From Bacteroidales bacterium (lineage in GTDB: Bacteria; Bacteroidota; Bacteroidia; Bacteroidales; Muribaculaceae), in the NCBI GenBank assembly GCA_015060975.1, contig SUXI01000001.1:62001-126000 (forward strand): DNA of 64,000 bases. Reading direction: 5' to 3'. Every line of letters starts with the position of its first letter. The first letter of the stretch is position 1. A program made the translations under genes and the position numbers. Below the pieces are notes generated by a model. That model did not search any database, had not been told where the DNA came from, and saw only the letters and a program-made list of their open reading frames with translations. This document shows positions 15,742 through 24,697 of this stretch, piece by piece.

Positions 15742-17028
15742 TTATTCCTTATTGTCGAGAGCTTGTTTAATGTCGTCAATTATATCATCAACGTTCTCGA
15801 TACCTACCGAAAGGCGAATCAAGTCGGGGCGCACACCGGCATCTATTAATTGTTGGTCGCTTAGTTGACGATGTGTGTGGCTTGCCGGATGAAGTACACA
15901 TGTGCGAGCATCGGCAACGTGTGTCACGATAGCAATGAATTTGAGAGAATCCATGAATTTTATTGAGTCTTCTCGCCCTCCTTTTAGACCAAAAGAAATC
16001 ACGCCACAAGAGCCGTTTGGCATATATTTTTTAGCTAAATCATAGTATTTGTTGCCGGGAAGGTCGCAATAATTAACCCAAGTCACACGAGGTTCGTTCT
16101 GAAGGAATTGAGCCACTTTGAGTGCGTTTTCGCAGTGGCGAGGCATACGCAAGTGCAGTGTTTCAAGTCCGAGGTTGAGCAAGAACGCGTTTTGTGGAGA
16201 TTGAATGCTTCCCAAGTCGCGCATAAGTTGAGCGGTAGCTTTGGTGATGAACGCCATCTTGCCAAATGCTTTGGTGTAAGTGAGGCCATGATATGACTCG
16301 TCGGGAGTGCATAAACCGGGGTATTTTTCGGCATGAGCGTCCCAGTCGAAATTGCCACTATCAACGATTACACCCCCCACGCTTGTAGCGTGTCCGTCCA
16401 TATATTTTGTGGTAGAGTGTATCACAATGTCTGCACCCCATTCAAATGGGCGACAGTTGATAGGAGTAGGGAAGGTGTTGTCGATAATCAAAGGCATACC
16501 ATTACGATGTGCCACGCGTGCAAATTTCTCGATATCGAGCACGTCGAGAGAGGGATTTGACACGGTTTCACCAAAGAGAGCCTTGGTATTGGGGCGAATT
16601 GCTGCTTCAATCTCTTCTTCGGTAGCATCGGGATTGATAAAAGTGACCTCAATACCGAGTTTTTTAAGTGTAACGCTAAATAGATTGAATGTGCCGCCAT
16701 ATATAGCAGAAGAGCTGATGAAGTGATCACCTGCTTCACAGATATTGAAAATAGCATAGAAATTAGCAGCTTGACCGCTTGATGTGAGCATGGCTGCCAC
16801 ACCACCTTCAAGGGCGGCAATCTTAGCTGCAACAGCATCGTTGGTGGGGTTTTGTAGGCGAGTGTAGAAATATCCACTATCCTCGAGGTCGAAGAGACGT
16901 GCCATCTGCTCGCTTGTATCATATTTGAATGTGGTACTTTGGTAGATAGGGAGCACTCGCGGCTCTCCTTTTTTAGGCGTCCAACCGGCTTGAACGCAAA
17001 GAGTTTCGGGTTTGAATTTTTGTGACAT
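15742..17028 (-). CDS. metY: O-acetylhomoserine aminocarboxypropyltransferase / homocysteine synthase
   Basis: A PLP enzyme of the Cys/Met metabolism family that makes homocysteine from O-acetylhomoserine and sulfide. The PLP lysine is in HSTTKYMDGH near residue 208. The N-terminal ETLCVQAGW, LPIYQSTTF and GYFYTRLQNPT motifs, the insert DFDWDAHAEKYPG-like region and the length of 428 favour MetY over cystathionine gamma-synthase. A -7-like TAAATTTG on the reverse strand at 17054-17061 may be its promoter. It stands alone between the AlkD-like gene and its terminator. Confidence 0.94.
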   Translation of the reverse strand: MSQKFKPETLCVQAGWTPKKGEPRVLPIYQSTTFKYDTSEQMARLFDLEDSGYFYTRLQNPTNDAVAAKIAALEGGVAAMLTSSGQAANFYAIFNICEAGDHFISSSAIYGGTFNLFSVTLKKLGIEVTFINPDATEEEIEAAIRPNTKALFGETVSNPSLDVLDIEKFARVAHRNGMPLIIDNTFPTPINCRPFEWGADIVIHSTTKYMDGHATSVGGVIVDSGNFDWDAHAEKYPGLCTPDESYHGLTYTKAFGKMAFITKATAQLMRDLGSIQSPQNAFLLNLGLETLHLRMPRHCENALKVAQFLQNEPRVTWVNYCDLPGNKYYDLAKKYMPNGSCGVISFGLKGGREDSIKFMDSLKFIAIVTHVADARTCVLHPASHTHRQLSDQQLIDAGVRPDLIRLSVGIENVDDIIDDIKQALDNKE

Positions 17029-17082
17029 TATATATAATTTATTTATTTGAATGCAAATTTAATTAGAATTTCTATAACTTTA

Positions 17083-17790
17083 TTATTTGCGTTGCATAAA
17101 TTCTTTTCGTTGCTCTTGTGTTAGTTTCTCAATTGCGTATCTCAATGTGACGCGTGGCATTGTTGTAGCATACTTGTTAAGGAAACTGAGCAGTGTGTCA
17201 ATATCTTTTTTCCCTATTTCGCGGAGCATCCACCCTGTTGCTTTATGTATTAGCGGATGCGAGTGCGATAGATATTTCTCGGCAAGAAGTATTGTGTCAT
17301 TAAATTTGCGATGTCGAATAAGCGTTAATGTCGATACAATTGCTATGCGTTGTAACCATAAATTAGAGCTACTACTTAAATCATAGAGTGGGGTGGGGTA
17401 GGATGGGTTTGCCAATAAATAGGCTCCTAAAATATATGGAGCCGACAAATCAACCAAATCCCAATTATTTGCAAATGTTCCACGTGTGACATAAAATTCA
17501 ACAATACTTTTTTGCTCATCCGAGTCTTTGCATTTTTTGAATCGTTCGACTAATGCCAAAAATCCCGAAAGGCGAAATTCGTGAATCTCACTTTTGAGCA
17601 TTTGGTCAATGATTGATAAGTCTGCATTAAAATATCTTTTTGCGATTTTGCGATTTTCAGGAACTGACAGTCCGATAAATTTGTCGCCTTCGCCGTATTC
17701 GCCTTTTCCGGTTTTAAAAAAGGACATAAAAATTTTCGCATTATCGGGATTTGCCACACTACGAAGTTCTTCTTGCCATTTTTGTATCAT
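17083..17790 (-). CDS. DNA alkylation repair protein (AlkD-like)
   Basis: 235 residues of helical HEAT-like repeats. Family hallmarks are FMSFFKTGKGEYGEGDKFIGLSVP near the N-terminus and FANNWDLVDLSAPYILG in the middle (Trp and Asp lining the DNA groove). A HPLIHKATGWMLREIGKKD stretch follows. AlkD removes bulky alkylated bases such as 3-methyladenine without base flipping. The length and motifs are complete. The neighbours are metabolic, so it is probably a single-gene unit. Confidence 0.92.
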   Translation of the reverse strand: MIQKWQEELRSVANPDNAKIFMSFFKTGKGEYGEGDKFIGLSVPENRKIAKRYFNADLSIIDQMLKSEIHEFRLSGFLALVERFKKCKDSDEQKSIVEFYVTRGTFANNWDLVDLSAPYILGAYLLANPSYPTPLYDLSSSSNLWLQRIAIVSTLTLIRHRKFNDTILLAEKYLSHSHPLIHKATGWMLREIGKKDIDTLLSFLNKYATTMPRVTLRYAIEKLTQEQRKEFMQRK

Positions 17791-18111
17791 ATCTTTTTTT
17801 GTATCAAAGTTAGTTGTTTTTTGACGTTTTTTAATCTAAAATTTCAATCAACCTCTCGAGTAAAATCAAATTTTCAATTCTCAAGGGGTTTGTGTGATAT
17901 GTATCTTACTAATAATTAGATTGTTAAATTGAAATTGAGCAGATGCTGAATTCCGTCAGAAAAATAAGAAATAAGCCGTTTGGGTAAATATTGGTCAAAA
18001 TTGCCTCTGCCTCTGTTAAAACCTGATATGAATGCAGAAAAACGGAATAAAGATTAGTATTGTACCAAAAAATAAAAATAGCTACATTTGTAGGTTAAAA
18101 CTTTTGAGAGA
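17791..18111. promoter_or_regulatory. Divergent intergenic region with the ybeY promoter
   Basis: No gene is seen in these 321 bases. Near its right end TTG (18060-18062), a 20-nt spacer and TACATTTG (18083-18090) form a promoter for ybeY and mnmG, giving a leader of about 15 nt. The rest is AT-rich with no strong hairpin. Confidence 0.6.
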
Positions 18112-18546
18112 ATGACGGTTGATAAAATTCAAATTATATGTGAAGGGGTGGAGCAACCCTCAATCGATTTACCTAAGATTGCAAATTGGATTGGGCAAGT
18201 TGCAAAGTCGCACGATAGAATTGTGGGACCTCTCACTTATATATTCTGTAATGATGAGAAGATTATCGAAGTCAATCGTCAGTATCTTCAACACGATTAT
18301 TATACCGATATAATAACCTTTGATTATTCGCGGGGCAAACGCATTAGCGGTGATATGTTTATTTCACTCGATACCGTTGCAAGCAATGCCGAGATGTTAG
18401 GTGCAACGTATATATCTGAGTTGCACCGTGTTATAATACATGGAGTGTTGCACCTTTGTGGAATTGATGATAAAGGAGAGGGTGAGCGTGAAATAATGGA
18501 AAGCTTTGAAAATATGGCGCTTGACTTGTATCGGTCGATGACTTGA
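18112..18546 (+). CDS. ybeY: Endoribonuclease / rRNA maturation factor YbeY
   Basis: A single-domain zinc endoribonuclease needed for 16S rRNA 3' processing and 70S quality control. The metal motif reads HGVLHLCGIDDKGEGE: the first two histidines are kept, but the third ligand of the usual HGxLHLxGxDH motif is replaced by Asp-Lys. My recollection is that this variation also occurs in other Bacteroidetes YbeY proteins. The upstream DIITFDYS strand and the length of 144 fit the family. The stop is 21 bp before the mnmG ATG, so they form an operon. Confidence 0.93.
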   Translation: MTVDKIQIICEGVEQPSIDLPKIANWIGQVAKSHDRIVGPLTYIFCNDEKIIEVNRQYLQHDYYTDIITFDYSRGKRISGDMFISLDTVASNAEMLGATYISELHRVIIHGVLHLCGIDDKGEGEREIMESFENMALDLYRSMT

Positions 18547-18566
18547 AATTTAATTTCTATCGCAAT

Positions 18567-20444
18567 ATGAAGTTTGAATATGATGTAATTGTTGTGGGGG
18601 CAGGGCATGCCGGATGTGAAGCAGCTTCGGCAGCGGCTCGTTTGGGTTCGTCAACGCTTCTCATAACAATGGATATGAACAAAATTGCTCAAATGAGTTG
18701 CAATCCTGCGGTTGGTGGTATTGCAAAGGGGCAAATTGTTAGGGAAATTGATGCGTTGGGCGGACAAATGGGCATTGTAACCGATCGCACAGCGATACAA
18801 TTTCGCATGTTAAACCGCTCAAAGGGTCCGGCAATGTGGAGTCCTCGTGCTCAAAGTGACCGCATGAAATTCAGCTCCGAGTGGCGCCGCATTCTTGAAA
18901 ATACGCAAAATTTGTCAATGTGGCAGGATTCTGTTACCGGTTTGCTTATCGAAAATGGCGTGATAAAAGGAGTTCACACGGCATTAGGAGTCGATTTTAA
19001 AGCAAAATCGGTGGTTTTGACTGCCGGCACATTCCTAAATGGATTGATGCATATAGGTCGTGTTCAGCTTCAAGGGGGTCGAGTATCGGAACCTGCATCG
19101 CATGGCATAACAGAGCAATTGCGAGATATGGGTTTTGTGGTTGAAAGAATGAAGACCGGTACACCTGTTCGTATTGATGGTCGCAGTGTGAAGTGGGAGT
19201 TGACAACTCCTCAAGAAGGTGAAAACGACTTTCATCAATTTTCATATCTACCCGGGGTTAAACGGGAATTGAAACAGCGCAGTTGTTTTACTGTGTTTAC
19301 CAATCCTACAACTCACGATATTTTGCGAAACGGATTGCCCGATTCTCCATTATATAATGGGCAAATTCAAAGTATAGGGCCTCGTTATTGTCCCAGTATC
19401 GAGACAAAAATCGTTACTTTTGCCGATAAACAAGAGCATCAATTATTTCTTGAGCCGGAGGGGGAGGATACCCAAGAGTTTTATTTAAATGGATTCTCAT
19501 CGTCTTTGCCATTGAATATTCAAATTGATGCATTGCGCACAGTCCCTGCTCTTGCCGATGTGCAAATATATCGTCCGGGTTATGCCATCGAGTATGATTT
19601 TTTCGACCCGACACAATTGCTTCATACCCTTGAAACAAAGTTGGTGAAAGGTCTTTATTTTGCCGGTCAGGTCAATGGTACTACAGGATATGAAGAAGCT
19701 GCGGGTCAAGGACTCGTTGCAGGTATTAATGCCGATGCTTCGGCGCATGGCAAACCTTCATTTGTTTTAGCTCGCGATGAGGCTTATATTGGAGTGTTGA
19801 TTGATGATTTGGTAACAAAAGGTGTTGATGAACCTTACCGAATGTTTACTTCGCGTGCTGAATATCGTATTCTTCTTCGTCAAGATGATGCCGATATGCG
19901 TCTAACTCCTCGGGGATATGAAATAGGATTGGTAACGCAAGAACGATATGAGTTTATGCAATCAAAACGAGAGCATCGCGATGCTTTGATAAATTTTGCC
20001 CGCGATTTTTCAATTAAGCCGTCATTGATAAATCCTGCTCTTGAAAAATTGGGAACAACACCATTGAAGCAAGGAGTGAAATTATATGACCTAATTTTGC
20101 GTCCGCAACTCTCTATTCTCATGCTTGCACCTCATATCAAAGCATTACAAGAACACTTAAATTCTATCGAGGAAGCACGTCGCGAGGAGATAATCGAGGC
20201 TGCCGAAATATTGATAAAATATCAAGGTTATATTGATCGCGAGCAACTAATTGCTGATAAGATACGCCGGCTCGAGGGAGTGAAATTAGCGGGTAAGATT
20301 AATTACTCTGAAATAAAATCTCTCTCAACCGAGGCGCGTCAAAAACTCGAAAAGATAAACCCTGAAACCGTGGCGCAAGCATCACGCATACCTGGTATCT
20401 CTCCGAGCGATATAAATATTTTACTTCTTCTTTTAGGTAGATAA
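18567..20444 (+). CDS. mnmG: tRNA uridine-5-carboxymethylaminomethyl(34) synthesis enzyme MnmG
   Basis: With MnmE, this FAD enzyme modifies U34 in the anticodon of several tRNAs. The N-terminal Rossmann motif is VIVVGAGHAGCEAA. Other family marks are MSCNPAVGGIAKGQIVREIDALGG, PRYCPSIETKI, and FAGQVNGTTGYEEAAGQGLVAG for the second FAD contact. The C-terminal helical domain ends in ASRIPGISPSDINILLLLL. I use the ATG at 18567, since the upstream in-frame TTG at 18543 overlaps ybeY. Its length of 625 is standard. Confidence 0.97.
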   Translation: MKFEYDVIVVGAGHAGCEAASAAARLGSSTLLITMDMNKIAQMSCNPAVGGIAKGQIVREIDALGGQMGIVTDRTAIQFRMLNRSKGPAMWSPRAQSDRMKFSSEWRRILENTQNLSMWQDSVTGLLIENGVIKGVHTALGVDFKAKSVVLTAGTFLNGLMHIGRVQLQGGRVSEPASHGITEQLRDMGFVVERMKTGTPVRIDGRSVKWELTTPQEGENDFHQFSYLPGVKRELKQRSCFTVFTNPTTHDILRNGLPDSPLYNGQIQSIGPRYCPSIETKIVTFADKQEHQLFLEPEGEDTQEFYLNGFSSSLPLNIQIDALRTVPALADVQIYRPGYAIEYDFFDPTQLLHTLETKLVKGLYFAGQVNGTTGYEEAAGQGLVAGINADASAHGKPSFVLARDEAYIGVLIDDLVTKGVDEPYRMFTSRAEYRILLRQDDADMRLTPRGYEIGLVTQERYEFMQSKREHRDALINFARDFSIKPSLINPALEKLGTTPLKQGVKLYDLILRPQLSILMLAPHIKALQEHLNSIEEARREEIIEAAEILIKYQGYIDREQLIADKIRRLEGVKLAGKINYSEIKSLSTEARQKLEKINPETVAQASRIPGISPSDINILLLLLGR

Positions 20445-20454
20445 TTGAGTAAAA

Positions 20455-20470
20455 TGTTTCACGTGGAACA
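20455..20470. promoter_or_regulatory. parS centromere site (ParB binding)
   Basis: TGTTTCACGTGGAACA matches the widely conserved parS consensus TGTTTCACGTGAAACA at 15 of 16 positions, and the palindrome extends one base each way (20454-20471). It lies in the short gap between mnmG and apt. parS sites usually cluster near oriC, and mnmG is an origin-proximal gene in many bacteria. parA and parB are not in the window. Confidence 0.88.
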
Positions 20471-20511
20471 TTTGTAATAAATAAAAAGTCAACAATTTAA
20501 AATAAAATACG

Positions 20512-21030
20512 ATGGAATATGTTAAATCAAAAGTGCGCGATATTTTAGACTTTCCGCAAAAGGGGATTGTGTTTAAAGATTTGACTACAGTTTTCAAAGA
20601 TCCCCGTGCGCTTCATCTCATTGGTTGGGATCTTGCAAAGCTTTATAAGGATAAAGGTATTACTAAGGTGGTGGGTATTGAGTCGCGCGGTTTTATAGCG
20701 GGTTCTATTCTTGCGTTTAAATTAGATGCCGGATTTGTGCCTGTCCGTAAGCCAGGAAAACTGCCTGCCGATACAATTAAAGCTTCGTATGAAAAAGAGT
20801 ATGGGACAGATACTATTGAAATACATAGCGATGCTATTACTGAAGATGATATTGTGGTAATTCACGATGATGTACTTGCCACCGGTGGCACAATGGCTGC
20901 TGCTATCGAACTTATAAAACGCATGAAACCAAAGAAAATTTATGTAAACTTTATTATTGAGTTGAGTATGCTCAACGGGCGTGCTGCTCTTCCTCAAGAT
21001 GTAGAGGTTACTTCTTTGATTTCTTATTAA
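20512..21030 (+). CDS. apt: Adenine phosphoribosyltransferase
   Basis: It salvages adenine to AMP with PRPP. The PRPP-binding motif is VVIHDDVLATGGTM near residues 120-133. The GIESRGFIAGSILA segment, the RKPGKLPADTI loop and the N-terminal VRDILDFPQKGIVFKD are all typical of Apt. Its length of 172 is standard. It starts 41 bp after the parS site and ends 26 bp before uvrC, so apt and uvrC are probably co-transcribed. Confidence 0.97.
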   Translation: MEYVKSKVRDILDFPQKGIVFKDLTTVFKDPRALHLIGWDLAKLYKDKGITKVVGIESRGFIAGSILAFKLDAGFVPVRKPGKLPADTIKASYEKEYGTDTIEIHSDAITEDDIVVIHDDVLATGGTMAAAIELIKRMKPKKIYVNFIIELSMLNGRAALPQDVEVTSLISY

Positions 21031-21056
21031 TGGATATTTAATAGGGCATTTTCCCT

Positions 21057-22859
21057 ATGCTGAAAACTAAATCACAGCAACTGCAAGAGAAGATATCTAT
21101 TCTTCCCGATACTCCCGGCGTATATATCTATTACAATGCTGATGGGGTGGTGATTTATGTGGGTAAGGCTAAAAATCTAAAGCGTCGTGTATCATCGTAT
21201 TTTAATCGTGAGCATGAGGTGGTTCGCACGCGATTACTTGTGCGTGCTATTCACGATATGAACTATATTGTGGTGCCTACCGAACAAGATGCTCTCAACC
21301 TCGAAAATTCGCTTATAAAAGAGCATCAACCTCGATATAATGTCTTGCTAAAAGATGATAAATCTTATCCTTGGATTTGTGTCACAGGCGAACATTATCC
21401 TCGAGTTTTTCTTACCTATAATTACAAAAAAGATGGGTCGAAATATTACGGACCCTACACCAATCAATCGGTGGCTCGTGCCGTGCTTCGACTCATTGAT
21501 GACCTTTATCCCATTCGCACCTGTCGCCACATGATTACTCCCGAATACATTGAAAAGGGAAAAGGGAGATTGTGTCTAGAGTACCACATGAAGCGATGCA
21601 AGGGGTGTTGCACGGGTTTGATTTCGATTGACGAATATGCATCGTATATCACTCGCATCAGGCAAATTCTTCGAGGCGAAACCCAAGAATTGATGTCGTA
21701 TTTGCGCGATGAAATGGCACGTCTTGCAATGGAACTTCGTTTTGAGGAGGCGCAAGTGTTGAAAGAAAAATACCAACTCATTGAGCGATATAATGCCAAG
21801 AGTGTGATTGTGAGTCAGACGGTGCAAGATATCGATGTATTTGGTATTGAAGATGATGATAAAGACGTGTATATCAATTATATGCATGTGCGACGTGGGG
21901 TGGTGGTGAGCAGTGTTACGTTGCAATATAAACGTTGTCTAGCCGAGTCACAATCGCAGTTGTTGGCATACGCAATGGGTGAGATTTCAAAACGTTTTTC
22001 GGTTGATTATAAAGATGTTATCGTCCCTTTGGTGCCTGAGGTTGAGTTGGAGGGTGTTAATTTTATTATTCCACAAAGAGGCGATAAAATGAAGCTGCTC
22101 GAGGTTTCGACTCGCAATGCGCGTCAACGAAAAATCGACACTCTCAAGCAGATAGAGAAAAAGAATCCCGAACAGCGATTGGAACGCACGCTTGAGCGCA
22201 TGAAAACCGATTTCCGTCTCACCGAATTGCCTCGTCACATAGAGTGTTTCGACAACTCCAATATTCAAGGCACAAATCCGGTATCGGCATGCGTGGTATT
22301 TCGCAATGCCAAGCCCTCAAAACGCGATTATCGTCACTTCTTAATCAAGACGGTAGAAGGCCCCAACGACTTCGCTTCGATGAAAGAGGTGCTCACGCGC
22401 CGTTATTCGCGACTTTTGCAAGAAGGGCAGGGGTTGCCTCAACTCATAGTTGTTGATGGCGGTAAAGGGCAATTAAGTGCCGCCGTAGAGGTTCTTGATG
22501 AGTTGGGTCTGCGCGGTAAAATAGCAATCATCGGCATTGCCGAGCGATTAGAGGAGATATATTTCCCCGGAGATAGTGTGCCATTGTATATAGACAAAAA
22601 CTCCGAATCATTAAAAGTAATCCAACATCTTCGCGACGAAGCACACCGATTTGGCATCACACATCACCGCAATCGCCGCAGCAAATCACAAGTAGTCTCA
22701 GCCCTCGACTCAATAAAAGGGGTAGGGGAGAAAACTCGCACCACACTCCTCCAGCACTTCAAAAGCCTCAAACGCATTCGCAAAGCCTCCCTCGCCGACA
22801 TCACAGCCGTCATAGGCCCCGCCAAAGCCCAAATCATCTATGAGGCACTGCGCAATTAA
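21057..22859 (+). CDS. uvrC: Excinuclease ABC subunit C
   Basis: This is the dual-incision nuclease of nucleotide excision repair. The N-terminal GIY-YIG domain is visible as GVYIYYNADG and VIYVGKAKNLKRRV. A UVR helix (LRFEEAQVLKEKY) lies at ~215. The RNase H-like C-terminal nuclease has the ECFDNSNIQG strand, LIVVDGGKGQLSAA and HRFGITHHRNRRSK. The C-terminal helix-hairpin-helix is SALDSIKGVGEKTRTTLLQHF. All 600 residues are intact. Confidence 0.97.
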   Translation: MLKTKSQQLQEKISILPDTPGVYIYYNADGVVIYVGKAKNLKRRVSSYFNREHEVVRTRLLVRAIHDMNYIVVPTEQDALNLENSLIKEHQPRYNVLLKDDKSYPWICVTGEHYPRVFLTYNYKKDGSKYYGPYTNQSVARAVLRLIDDLYPIRTCRHMITPEYIEKGKGRLCLEYHMKRCKGCCTGLISIDEYASYITRIRQILRGETQELMSYLRDEMARLAMELRFEEAQVLKEKYQLIERYNAKSVIVSQTVQDIDVFGIEDDDKDVYINYMHVRRGVVVSSVTLQYKRCLAESQSQLLAYAMGEISKRFSVDYKDVIVPLVPEVELEGVNFIIPQRGDKMKLLEVSTRNARQRKIDTLKQIEKKNPEQRLERTLERMKTDFRLTELPRHIECFDNSNIQGTNPVSACVVFRNAKPSKRDYRHFLIKTVEGPNDFASMKEVLTRRYSRLLQEGQGLPQLIVVDGGKGQLSAAVEVLDELGLRGKIAIIGIAERLEEIYFPGDSVPLYIDKNSESLKVIQHLRDEAHRFGITHHRNRRSKSQVVSALDSIKGVGEKTRTTLLQHFKSLKRIRKASLADITAVIGPAKAQIIYEALRN

Positions 22860-22921
22860 AAATACACAACAAGATGGAGGGGTTAGTTTTGACTCCACTC
22901 CACAATATTTATAAAGATTTT

Positions 22922-24340
22922 CTATCTAAACAAATCCTCTAACACGACTTCGCTTTGAATGGAGTTACTATACATGTTTTGCTTTAATCCGTAGGTTGTT
23001 ACCATGGTTATATGGATTGCTTTGCGAGTTTTTGTTTTTGCTGCGAATACCGACTTTTTTTGCCTTAATTGGGTGTCGTAGTTTTTTGTTATTTCATATT
23101 CATCGGTAGCAAATTTCATTTCGCACAAATTTATAATTTGGTCTTTCCTATCAAGGACTAAATCAATTTGTGCTCCGTTTTCATATTCGTAATCTTTCCA
23201 TGAAGAGGCCGATGTTTGTACCCCGGAAATTCCCAATGCCGTTTTAATTTGTTTTAGATGGTAGAGACAAAGCATTTCAAAAGAATATCCGGCCCAACTG
23301 TTGTGAAGAGGGGTATTGATAGAGTTTACCCAGAAGTTGTCATCATTAAACTTGTTTTGTTTAATGAATTTAAAGTAGAATAGAGTGTAAAAATCTGTTA
23401 GTTGATATAATTTATCTCGTTCTTTTTTGCCAAAAGATGTGTAGGTGCGAATAAAACTACAATTTTCAAGATTTTTGAGAATAGTAGATAGTCCGCCATT
23501 GGTCGAGAGTTTTGTCGCGGCAATTATTTCATTTCGGGTTAATCCTTTATTTTTTTTGCATAATGCTTCCACTACTTTTATGTAGTCCTCGCTATTTTTA
23601 AATAGGGCAGCATATAGATTGTGAAATTCAGTTTTTAATAGAGCATTCTCGTCAAAAAACAATAAGTCGATATTTTGAGTAACGCTTAACTCTTTTTGCA
23701 TCATATTTAGGTAGTATGGAATCCCTCCCATAGCCATGTAGCATTCAGCAATTTGGTATTGGGTGTATTCCATTCCTTTTGAACGAAAATACTCTTGTGT
23801 TTCCATTAAGGTAAAAGGCTCTAATCGCATTTTATATGTTATGCGATTGTGCAACCCTCCATGATTGTTTATGATCTTATCTATCATCCATGACGTAGCC
23901 GAGCCACATGTAATCAACATGACATCGTTACGAGCCGAAGCCCAACCATTCCAAAAGTGTTCCAAGGCTTGAATAAATTGTGAACGAGGGGTGTCAAGCC
24001 ATGGTAATTCATCTAAAAATATCACTTTGCGTTCATCGTTAGATGATTCAACCAACGAAATAAGTTGTTCAAATGCTTCTAACCATGTTTTAGCAATAGG
24101 AAAATCTTTTTTTGACTCACGCTTTATTGTGAGATTGAAATTAACGAGTTGCTCTTTTGTAGTGGCGTTTGCCAATCCCGAAAGTTGAAATACAAACTTG
24201 TTATTGAAAAACTGACGAATTAGAAAAGTTTTACCAACGCGCCTACGTCCATAAACTGCGATAAACTCAGATTGAATCGAGTTATAAAGTCGATTCAATA
24301 CGTCTAATTCCTTTTTTCTGCCAATGATAGATTGTCTCAT
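22922..24340 (-). CDS. AAA ATPase of the DUF4143-type family (ATP-binding protein)
   Basis: Residues 1-170 are an AAA_14-type ATPase: the Walker A is AVYGRRRVGKTFLIRQF and the Walker B is KVIFLDELPWLDTP. The middle contains a winged-helix-like part (NKGLTRNEIIAATKLSTNGGLSTIL). The C-terminal ~110 residues are a PD-(D/E)XK nuclease-like domain with DYEYENGAQIDLVLDR and CEMKFA. I start at the ATG 24340; longer starts fall inside the promoter. A second, distant relative is at 37734-39086. The biological role is unknown. Confidence 0.88.
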   Translation of the reverse strand: MRQSIIGRKKELDVLNRLYNSIQSEFIAVYGRRRVGKTFLIRQFFNNKFVFQLSGLANATTKEQLVNFNLTIKRESKKDFPIAKTWLEAFEQLISLVESSNDERKVIFLDELPWLDTPRSQFIQALEHFWNGWASARNDVMLITCGSATSWMIDKIINNHGGLHNRITYKMRLEPFTLMETQEYFRSKGMEYTQYQIAECYMAMGGIPYYLNMMQKELSVTQNIDLLFFDENALLKTEFHNLYAALFKNSEDYIKVVEALCKKNKGLTRNEIIAATKLSTNGGLSTILKNLENCSFIRTYTSFGKKERDKLYQLTDFYTLFYFKFIKQNKFNDDNFWVNSINTPLHNSWAGYSFEMLCLYHLKQIKTALGISGVQTSASSWKDYEYENGAQIDLVLDRKDQIINLCEMKFATDEYEITKNYDTQLRQKKSVFAAKTKTRKAIHITMVTTYGLKQNMYSNSIQSEVVLEDLFR

Positions 24341-24358
24341 AATCATTATAGTTTGCCA

Positions 24359-24390
24359 CAAATATATAAAAAAAATATACTTATGGCAAA
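24359..24390 (-). promoter_or_regulatory. Promoter of the ATPase gene
   Basis: The reverse strand has TTTG (24387-24390), a 20-nt spacer and TATATTTG (24359-24366), a full consensus match 18 bases from the ATG. The -33 box lies within the left arm of an inverted repeat, so binding there should block transcription. Confidence 0.85.
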
Positions 24391-24442
24391 ATATAACGCT
24401 ATAATTTGCCATAAGTGGGTAAAAATCACCACTTATGGCTGA
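24379..24442. repeat. Operator-like inverted repeat plus extra half-site
   Basis: ACTTATGGCAAA (24379-24390) and its exact complement TTTGCCATAAGT (24405-24416) are separated by 14 bases. A third half-site ACTTATGGC is at 24431-24439, 52 bp from the first. The layout suggests a repressor binding site, perhaps for the ATPase itself. Confidence 0.7.
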
Positions 24443-24697
24443 TTATGTGGCTTTATGATGCCTATTTTGTTTTAAATTTTGCCGATTATTTAATCTATGG
24501 CTAAAAGTTAAACTCACGTTAAATTAAGATACTCCCCATCTGAAAATGGCTGCTAATGGAATAATAACTCTTGTTTTTTAGAACAAAAAGTTGCAATTCT
24601 CAACGATGCTATTGCTTTCATGTGGCAATGGCATTTTGTTGAGTTGCTTTTCGTATTATAACGGAATTGAAGTTCCATTTTGGGGGTGGGCGTTTAT
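24443..24697. other. Intergenic region without a recognisable gene
   Basis: This AT-rich stretch lies between the ATPase promoter region and the end of the DUF2007-type gene. A weak hairpin (GGAA-CTTCAA-TTCC on the reverse strand near 24660) is the only terminator candidate. A short rightward reading frame here has no supporting features. Confidence 0.4.

Noticed and set aside
15788..16922. Several overlapping reading frames on both strands within metY
   Set aside because: They are shadows caused by the higher GC content of that gene.
17477..17492. A second parS-like sequence (TGTTCCACGTGTGACA)
   Set aside because: It has several mismatches in the right half and lies inside the AlkD-like coding sequence.
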